Source: Alphaproteobacteria bacterium (GTDB lineage: Bacteria; Pseudomonadota; Alphaproteobacteria; Rhizobiales; Beijerinckiaceae). Taken from it: 11,197 bases of DNA. The notes below the pieces were generated by a model. It saw only the letters and a list, made by a program, of their open reading frames with translations. It searched no databases and was not told the DNA's origin. How positions within the stretch are numbered: position 1 is the first letter of the stretch; each line of letters opens with the position of its first letter. Shown piece after piece: positions 6,498-11,197 of this stretch. A program made the translations under genes and the position numbers. The DNA is taken from assembly GCA_009920595.1 (NCBI GenBank), contig RFZR01000035.1, positions 1-11,197 of the forward strand. Direction: 5' to 3'.

Positions 6498-7643
6498 ATG
6501 AGCAAACGTGATTATTACGAAACGCTCGGTGTCTCTAAATCAGCAAGTGAAGCTGAATTAAAATCAGCCTTTCGCAAACTTGCTATGCAGCATCATCCGG
6601 ACCGCAATCCTGGAAATGCTGATGCGGAAGTTAAGTTCAAAGAACTCAACGAAGCCTATCAAATCCTCTCAGACCCGCAAAAACGGTCGGCTTATGACCG
6701 CTTCGGTCATGGTGCGTTCGAGCAAAATGGCGGCGGCCCCGGTGGCTTCGGCTTTCAAGGCGATTTCGGCGCTTCGATGGCCGATATATTTGAAGATCTC
6801 TTTGGCGGACTTGGTGGCGGTCGTGGACAAAGACGCCAACCCGATGGGCGTGAACGAGGCGGCGATATTCGCTTCAATCTGCAAATCTCACTTGAAGAGG
6901 CGTTCTCCGGAAAAACGGCAACCATTACATTACCTACAGCGATCGCGTGTGAACCTTGCAGTGGTTCAGGTGCAACAGCAGGGTCAAAACCAAAGCCCTG
7001 CCCCACATGTAACGGCTATGGCCGTGTGCGCGCGAGCCAAGGATTTTTTGCGATTGAACGCACATGTCCGAAATGTCATGGCCGTGGACAGATTATCGAA
7101 AATCCATGTCGTTCATGCAGCGGCGAAGGACGTGTGACCAAAGAAAAAACTTTGTCAGTCACGATCCCAGCAGGTGTTGAAGAAGGCACACGCATTCGTT
7201 TGGCAGGCGAAGGCGAAAGCGGTTTGCGCGGCGGTCCCTCAGGCGACCTTTATATTTTCCTTTCAATTAAACCGCATCGCTACTTCCAGCGCGATGGTGC
7301 CGATCTCTATTGCCAGATTCCGATCTCTATGGTCACAGCTTCGCTGGGTGGTGATATTCGTGTGCCGATGATTGATGGCGAGGCGCGCTCAGTGGCGATC
7401 CCAGAAGGCACACAATCAGGACGACAGATTCGCATTCGAGGAAAAGGCATGCCTGTTTTGAGATCGCGTGATCATGGCGATCTTTATATTCAGGTGTCGG
7501 TTGAAACGCCTCAAAAACTTACGCCGCGCCAACGCGAATTGCTTAAGGAATTTGAAAGCGAAAGTTCACGCGAAACACATCCCGAGAGCGTGGGTTTCTT
7601 TTCGAAGATGAAAGAGTTCTTTACGGGCGGCGACGAAGCGTAA
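6498..7643 (+). CDS. dnaJ: Co-chaperone DnaJ (Hsp40, class A)
   Basis: DnaJ delivers unfolded proteins to DnaK and stimulates its ATPase. The J domain (about 4-70) has the essential HPD at 33-35. A Gly/Phe-rich stretch follows (about 78-110). The zinc-binding domain has four CxxCxGxG repeats with cysteine pairs 151/154, 168/171, 190/193 and 204/207, which bind two zinc ions. Two C-terminal beta-barrel substrate-binding domains complete the protein (e.g. VTIPAGVEEGTRIRLAGEGE, then IPEGTQSGRQIRIRGKGMP). The 381 residues fit the full-length class A family. Spacing after the dnaK terminator is about 50 bp; GGAAAACGAC before the ATG gives a modest ribosome-binding site. No strong separate promoter is obvious. 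Confidence 0.98.
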   Translation: MSKRDYYETLGVSKSASEAELKSAFRKLAMQHHPDRNPGNADAEVKFKELNEAYQILSDPQKRSAYDRFGHGAFEQNGGGPGGFGFQGDFGASMADIFEDLFGGLGGGRGQRRQPDGRERGGDIRFNLQISLEEAFSGKTATITLPTAIACEPCSGSGATAGSKPKPCPTCNGYGRVRASQGFFAIERTCPKCHGRGQIIENPCRSCSGEGRVTKEKTLSVTIPAGVEEGTRIRLAGEGESGLRGGPSGDLYIFLSIKPHRYFQRDGADLYCQIPISMVTASLGGDIRVPMIDGEARSVAIPEGTQSGRQIRIRGKGMPVLRSRDHGDLYIQVSVETPQKLTPRQRELLKEFESESSRETHPESVGFFSKMKEFFTGGDEA

Positions 7644-7687
7644 AATGCCGGATTGTTTGATCATGACCATCAGGGCTTGGTGGTCTG

Positions 7688-8275
7688 ATGAACGCTCTCA
7701 CAGAATTTTCTCACTCGCTTCGTTTCATTGCAACCGCAACACGCTACCCTTTAAAGATGGGTGCGATCTGGCCCTCCAGTCCTGAGCTTGCGAAGGCAAT
7801 GGCTGATCAAGTGGATCCGCAGATCGAGGGTCCGATCATTGAGCTTGGCAGTGGCACGGGCAGTATCACGAAAGCTTTGATCGAACGTGGCATCGATGAG
7901 TCTCGGTTGATATTAATTGAGAGCCATCCTCATTTTTTTAGCGATCTTTGCGCACGCTATCCAAAAGCATATTGTTTTTGCGAAGACGCTTTTGCACTTC
8001 AAAATATTGCTGAACGAAATGATTTTCCAAAAGCGGCTGCGATAATTTCCGGTCTACCGCTTCGCACACAAAGCAAAACCCAAAGACAAAATCTTGTTCG
8101 CACAGGATTACGTCTCTTAAAGCCCGAAGCACCTTTTATTCAGTTTAGCTACGGACTAGATCCCCCTGTTGATGGTCGGGACCTCAACGTTCAGCCTTTC
8201 CCTGTCAAAACAATATGGAAAAACATACCGCCCGCTCGCATCTGGGTTTATCGCGACCTCGCGCATTCCGGTTGA
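7688..8275 (+). CDS. pmtA: PmtA-like class I SAM-dependent methyltransferase (probable phospholipid N-methyltransferase)
   Basis: This protein probably methylates phosphatidylethanolamine toward phosphatidylcholine at the inner membrane using S-adenosylmethionine. The Rossmann motif I, ELGSGTGSITKAL (52-64), and an acidic residue after strand 2 (LILIESH, E78) form the cofactor site. The N-terminal FIATATRYPLKMGAIWPSSPELA and the C-terminal NIPPARIWVYR (179-189) match the bacterial PmtA (Sinorhizobium-type) pattern, and so does its place after dnaJ and before pyrF. At 195 residues it has about the family's size. The same superfamily contains rRNA adenine dimethyltransferases (KsgA). The fold is certain; the lipid substrate is inferred from family pattern and context. 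Confidence 0.8.
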   Translation: MNALTEFSHSLRFIATATRYPLKMGAIWPSSPELAKAMADQVDPQIEGPIIELGSGTGSITKALIERGIDESRLILIESHPHFFSDLCARYPKAYCFCEDAFALQNIAERNDFPKAAAIISGLPLRTQSKTQRQNLVRTGLRLLKPEAPFIQFSYGLDPPVDGRDLNVQPFPVKTIWKNIPPARIWVYRDLAHSG

Positions 8276-8339
8276 TTTGCCGCCAAGAATCTGGGACGCA
8301 CAGCCTCACAAAATCGAGGATCAAGGGACGGGGTGCGGT

Positions 8340-9044
8340 GTGAGTCATATTTCCAATCAAGATCGCCTGATCGTTGCGCTGGATGTGCCGCACGTCAAAG
8401 AGGCCGAAGCCTTGGTCGAGCGTCTTGGCGACCATGTCACTTTTTATAAAATCGGCATGGAGCTTGTTTACGCGGGCGGTTTGGATCTCGTGCGCACGCT
8501 CTCAAAACAGGGCAAGAAGGTTTTTCTTGATCTCAAGCTTCACGATATTCCAAACACGGTTGAACGCGCGACCGCGCGGCTTGCCGATTTGGGTGCGACC
8601 TTTCTCACCGTCCATGCCTTCCCGCAAACCATGAAGGCGGCAAAGGCAGGAAAGGCCCAAAGCGGCCTCAAGATCCTCGCTGTGACGGTTATGACCTCTT
8701 ATGATGACCAAGATCTTCAGGATGCGGGTTATGGCTGCTCCGTGCGTGAACTTGTAAAGCGCCGCGCGGGGCAAGCCAAAGACATTGGCATAGATGGTTT
8801 GATCCTCTCGCCGGAAGAAGTGGGCGAGATACGCGCTCAGCTTGGGCCGGGAATGGCACTCGTGACACCAGGCATCAGGCCCGCATCAGCCGCCAAGGGC
8901 GACCAGAAACGGGTGATGACACCCTCCGAGGCACTCCACGCGGGCGCGGATCATCTGGTCATCGGTCGTCCGGTGACGGCGGCGGCGGATCCCGTGGCCG
9001 CAGCCATCGCGATTCAGAAAGAAATTGCCGCCGCTCTCGGTTGA
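8340..9044 (+). CDS. pyrF: Orotidine 5'-phosphate decarboxylase
   Basis: PyrF decarboxylates OMP to UMP, the last step of de novo pyrimidine synthesis. The active-site set is complete: D15 in VALDVP, K37 in FYKIGMEL, and D64, K66 and D69 in FLDLKLHDIPNTV. The phosphate-binding VTPGIRP and the final LVIGRPVTAAADP are also present. I start at GTG (8340), giving 234 residues, the usual length, with GGGACGGGG just upstream. The open frame continues back to an ATG at 8169, but that would overlap the preceding methyltransferase by over 100 bases and add 57 residues with no family match. It is likely part of a run of co-oriented genes from the methyltransferase onward. Confidence 0.96.
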   Translation: MSHISNQDRLIVALDVPHVKEAEALVERLGDHVTFYKIGMELVYAGGLDLVRTLSKQGKKVFLDLKLHDIPNTVERATARLADLGATFLTVHAFPQTMKAAKAGKAQSGLKILAVTVMTSYDDQDLQDAGYGCSVRELVKRRAGQAKDIGIDGLILSPEEVGEIRAQLGPGMALVTPGIRPASAAKGDQKRVMTPSEALHAGADHLVIGRPVTAAADPVAAAIAIQKEIAAALG

Positions 9045-9045
9045 C

Positions 9046-9067
9046 CGCGAAAGCGCAATCGCGTTTT
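9046..9067 (+). terminator. Possible weak terminator after pyrF
   Basis: CGCGA (9046-9050) and TCGCG (9059-9063) can pair around an 8-base loop, followed directly by TTTTG. The stem is short, so it may only be partial or chance. It starts right after the pyrF stop. Confidence 0.4.
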
Positions 9068-9111
9068 GTGCCGCTTAGTCAATTTTCAAAACCGGATTTG
9101 GAAACTCCTCC

Positions 9112-9930
9112 ATGACCGATCTCAAAGTGATTGTTGTTGGTGCGGCGGGTCGCATGGGGCGGATGCTCATCCAAACCGTTGCCGCGACCGAAGGCCTGCA
9201 TCTCGTGGGCGCGATTGAACGTGAGGGCGCGCCGACGCTCGGTCAAGACTCAGGACTTCTTTCTGGCATAGGTGCTAATGGCGTTTTAATCAGCGACGAC
9301 CCTTTGCCGCTCTTTGCCAAAGCGGATGCGGTGATCGATTTCACAACACCAGCTTCAACCACTCATTTCGCAGCGCTCGCAGCGCAAGCACGCATTGTTC
9401 ATGTGGTCGGTACCACCGGCATGCAATCGGAAGATCTCGAGAAACTTGAAGCCGCCGCACGTCACGCCGTGATCATTCGATCAGGCAATATGAGTCTCGG
9501 CGTTAATCTTTTAGCCGCGCTGGTCAAACGTGTTGCGGCAACTTTGCAAGAAGATTTCGATATTGAGATTCTTGAAATGCATCATCGCATGAAAGTGGAT
9601 GCGCCTTCAGGCACAGCGCTTCTTTTAGGTGAAGCCGCGGCCGAAGGACGAAAGATTTCACTTGATGAGGCAAACACCGTGCGCGTGCGCGATGGTCATA
9701 CAGGCGCGCGCGAAGCAGGACGGATCGGTTTTGCCTCTTTGCGCGGTGGCTCAGTGGTTGGCGATCACAGTGTGATTTTTGCGGGCCCTTCGGAACGCAT
9801 CACGCTGTCGCATCACGCCGAAGATCGTGGAATTTTTGCGCGCGGCGCTGTGCGAGCGGCTATATGGGGACGTGGTCAAAAGCCGGGTCTCTATTCAATG
9901 ATGGATGTGCTTGGCTTGAGTGATGTTTAA
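9112..9930 (+). CDS. dapB: 4-hydroxy-tetrahydrodipicolinate reductase
   Basis: DapB reduces the product of DapA with NAD(P)H to tetrahydrodipicolinate, in the pathway to meso-diaminopimelate (cell wall) and lysine. The N-terminal nucleotide-binding loop is VVGAAGRMGR (8-17; G10, G13, G16). The cofactor-contact DFTTPAS (76-82) and VGTTG (99-103) follow. The catalytic segment MHHRMKVDAPSGTAL (156-170) has H157 as proton donor, K161 and the substrate-binding SGTA. RVRDGHTGAREAGRIGFASLRGG is the conserved tetramerisation region. At 272 residues it has the normal length. It lies 67 bp after pyrF and 60 bp before the gpmA fusion. Confidence 0.98.
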   Translation: MTDLKVIVVGAAGRMGRMLIQTVAATEGLHLVGAIEREGAPTLGQDSGLLSGIGANGVLISDDPLPLFAKADAVIDFTTPASTTHFAALAAQARIVHVVGTTGMQSEDLEKLEAAARHAVIIRSGNMSLGVNLLAALVKRVAATLQEDFDIEILEMHHRMKVDAPSGTALLLGEAAAEGRKISLDEANTVRVRDGHTGAREAGRIGFASLRGGSVVGDHSVIFAGPSERITLSHHAEDRGIFARGAVRAAIWGRGQKPGLYSMMDVLGLSDV

Positions 9931-9938
9931 GTTCGGAT

Positions 9939-9967
9939 TTTTCAGTTCGCCTGCACAAGCCTGAAAA
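9939..9967. other. Inverted repeat between dapB and the gpmA fusion
   Basis: TTTTCAG (9939-9945) and CTGAAAA (9961-9967) are perfect inverted copies around 15 bases, and the loop has a further GC/GC pair. It could act as a weak hairpin in either direction; no T tract follows on the plus strand, so I do not call it a terminator. Confidence 0.3.
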
Positions 9968-9978
9968 CATGATTCGAC

Positions 9979-9984
9979 AGGAGA
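9979..9984 (+). promoter_or_regulatory. Ribosome-binding site of the gpmA fusion
   Basis: AGGAGA lies 6 bases before the ATG at 9991 and is the strongest Shine-Dalgarno match in the right part of the window. It supports that start and strong translation, as expected for a glycolytic gene. Confidence 0.75.
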
Positions 9985-9990
9985 TAAACT

Positions 9991-11034
9991 ATGGAGCGGT
10001 TGCTCGTTCTCGTTCGTCACGGTCAAAGTGATTGGAATCTCAAAAATCTTTTTACCGGTTGGAAGGATCCCGATCTGACTGAAAAGGGTCAAGCGGAAGC
10101 GAAAGCGGCGGGCCAACGATTGAAAGCCTTGGGTCTAAATTTTGATATCGCTTTCACTTCGGCACTTACCCGTGCACAACATACATGTCGTTTAATTTTG
10201 AATGAATTGAATCAGAATGATCTCAAGACCATTCGCGAACAGGCTTTGAACGAACGCGACTATGGTGATCTTTCAGGCCTCAACAAAGACGATGCCCGCG
10301 CGAAATGGGGCGAAGAGCAAGTGCATGTCTGGCGCCGCTCTTATGACGTGCCGCCACCGAATGGCGAGAGCTTGAAAGACACCGTCGCGCGCGTCTTGCC
10401 CTATTATTGCCAGGAGATTCTACCGCGTGTGTTACGAGGCGAACGAGTGATTGTTGCTGCGCATGGCAATTCACTGCGTGCGCTTGTGATGGTTCTTGAT
10501 CGCCTAACGCCCGATACAATTCCGTCGATCAGCATTCTTGATGATAATGACACGCAGCGTCGCATAGATGAACTCGCGGCCATTCTTCATGACTGCGTGA
10601 CAAAAGGCGCTTCTGTTAATTTCATGAATCCGTTCACGATGACTGAAGCAGTGAGTTTTTTTAAAGACACTGCAGAAGCAGTTCAACGTGGCGAGGTTGT
10701 TTTGTTCGCTGCTCTTGAAAATGATCAAGCGGTGGGCACATGTCAGCTTGTACCCGCGAAGAAGCCTAATCAAAAACATCGTGCCGATCTTGCGAAATTG
10801 CTTGTGCATTCGCACTATCGTCACAAAGGCATTGGCGCGTCGTTGCTCGCCGCGGCTGATCAAGAAGTAAAGCGGCGTGGGTTAAAGCTTGTGACCCTTG
10901 ATACCGCGCTCGATACAGCAGAACGACTTTATGAACGAGCGGGCTATATTCGCGCGGGCGTTATTCCCAATTTCGCACTGTGGCCGGATGGTGGTTATTG
11001 CGACACGGTTTATTTTTATAAATGGTTTGATTGA
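9991..11034 (+). CDS. gpmA: Phosphoglycerate mutase (dPGM) fused to GNAT acetyltransferase
   Basis: Residues 1 to about 180 are a cofactor-dependent phosphoglycerate mutase, which interconverts 3- and 2-phosphoglycerate. It has LVRHGQSDWN with the phospho-accepting H10, R61, LNERDYGDLSG with E88, the long KWGEEQVHVWRRSYDVPPP stretch and AAHGNSLR with H158. The usual C-terminal part (ATGVPIVY strand and tail, about 30 residues) is missing. From about 181 the frame runs into a whole GNAT N-acetyltransferase domain: a first strand ISILDDND, VVLFAALENDQAVGT, the acetyl-CoA loop HYRHKGIGASLL (275-286) and AERLYERAGYIRAGVIP (310-326). The 347 residues thus look like two proteins joined. The tail is not found in another frame nearby, so a simple frameshift does not explain it. 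Whether the mutase still works is open. Confidence 0.88.
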   Translation: MERLLVLVRHGQSDWNLKNLFTGWKDPDLTEKGQAEAKAAGQRLKALGLNFDIAFTSALTRAQHTCRLILNELNQNDLKTIREQALNERDYGDLSGLNKDDARAKWGEEQVHVWRRSYDVPPPNGESLKDTVARVLPYYCQEILPRVLRGERVIVAAHGNSLRALVMVLDRLTPDTIPSISILDDNDTQRRIDELAAILHDCVTKGASVNFMNPFTMTEAVSFFKDTAEAVQRGEVVLFAALENDQAVGTCQLVPAKKPNQKHRADLAKLLVHSHYRHKGIGASLLAAADQEVKRRGLKLVTLDTALDTAERLYERAGYIRAGVIPNFALWPDGGYCDTVYFYKWFD

Positions 11035-11044
11035 TCGGGCGAAA

Positions 11045-11197
11045 ATGACACGCGTCGAAATCAAACCCGGTGTCATTTATTTTCCGGCACTCTTAAATCG
11101 TGAAGAGCAGGAAGCGCTGCGCGATGAAATTTACGCTGCGATCAAAGCTGCGCACTTATTTCAATCAACAATGCCGCGTTGGGGCAATCCGATGTCG
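11045..11197 (+). CDS. alkB: AlkB-type alpha-ketoglutarate-dependent dioxygenase, N-terminal part (cut by window edge)
   Basis: AlkB oxidatively removes methyl groups such as 1-methyladenine and 3-methylcytosine from DNA. Only 51 residues are visible. They read as the AlkB N-terminus: GVIYFPALLNREEQEALRDEI (helix after a short strand), then a stretch ending in MPRWGNPMS, which matches the nucleotide-recognition lid region with the pattern MPR-x-G-x-P-x-S. The iron-binding HxD...H and the 2-oxoglutarate arginine lie beyond the window. It starts 10 bases after the stop of the gpmA-GNAT gene, so the two are likely cotranscribed. No strong ribosome-binding site is seen. The identity rests on a short match. 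Confidence 0.72.
   Translation, partial: MTRVEIKPGVIYFPALLNREEQEALRDEIYAAIKAAHLFQSTMPRWGNPMS

Noticed and set aside
7665..7685. GACCA/TGGTC hairpin just before the PmtA-like gene
   Set aside because: The stem is only 5 bp with an 11-base loop and no T tract; it is likely chance.
8169..8339. Upstream extension of pyrF to the ATG at 8169
   Set aside because: It would overlap the preceding methyltransferase by more than 100 bases and add 57 residues with no match to the family. GTG at 8340 gives the normal length.
10500..10560. Frameshift as the cause of the gpmA-GNAT joint
   Set aside because: I looked for the missing ATGVPIVY tail in the other frames near the joint and did not find it. Both domains are in one intact frame.

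Overview
This is a chromosomal housekeeping segment from an alphaproteobacterium, most likely of the order Hyphomicrobiales (Rhizobiales). The evidence is the gene order dnaK-dnaJ-pmtA-like-pyrF-dapB-gpmA, the nth / DUF2244 / HTH-methyltransferase cluster, a phospholipid N-methyltransferase-type protein, and an RpoH promoter of the alphaproteobacterial form upstream of dnaK. Genus cannot be told. I see no prophage, insertion sequence, CRISPR array, tRNA or rRNA.

Left part (1-4259): a minus-strand pair holds a glutathione S-transferase-fold protein followed by queG. queG is cut by the window edge and seems to start at a CTG codon overlapping the GST stop. Divergent from it is uppP (recycling of the undecaprenyl carrier lipid). 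uppP converges on nth (base-excision repair), with two bases between the stops. Divergent from nth is a DUF2244 membrane protein, then an AraC-HTH/O6-methylguanine-DNA methyltransferase fusion (Ada type without the N-terminal zinc domain). A perfect 8-bp dyad lies just before that last gene.

Middle (4260-7643): the Hsp70 module. dnaK has a 219-bp upstream region with a good RpoH-type promoter and a strong hairpin at the predicted 5' end of the transcript. An intrinsic terminator separates dnaK from dnaJ.

Right part (7688-11197): a run of plus-strand genes encodes a PmtA-like methyltransferase, pyrF (UMP synthesis), dapB (lysine/diaminopimelate synthesis), an unusual gpmA-GNAT fusion and the start of alkB (direct reversal of alkylation damage).

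The most unusual object is the fusion at 9991-11034. A 2,3-bisphosphoglycerate-dependent phosphoglycerate mutase has lost its last roughly 30 residues and runs in frame into a complete GNAT acetyltransferase domain. Three DNA-repair functions (Nth, Ada-like MGMT, AlkB) lie within about 9 kb of each other. No clearly new multi-gene system is visible; most of the window is conventional.
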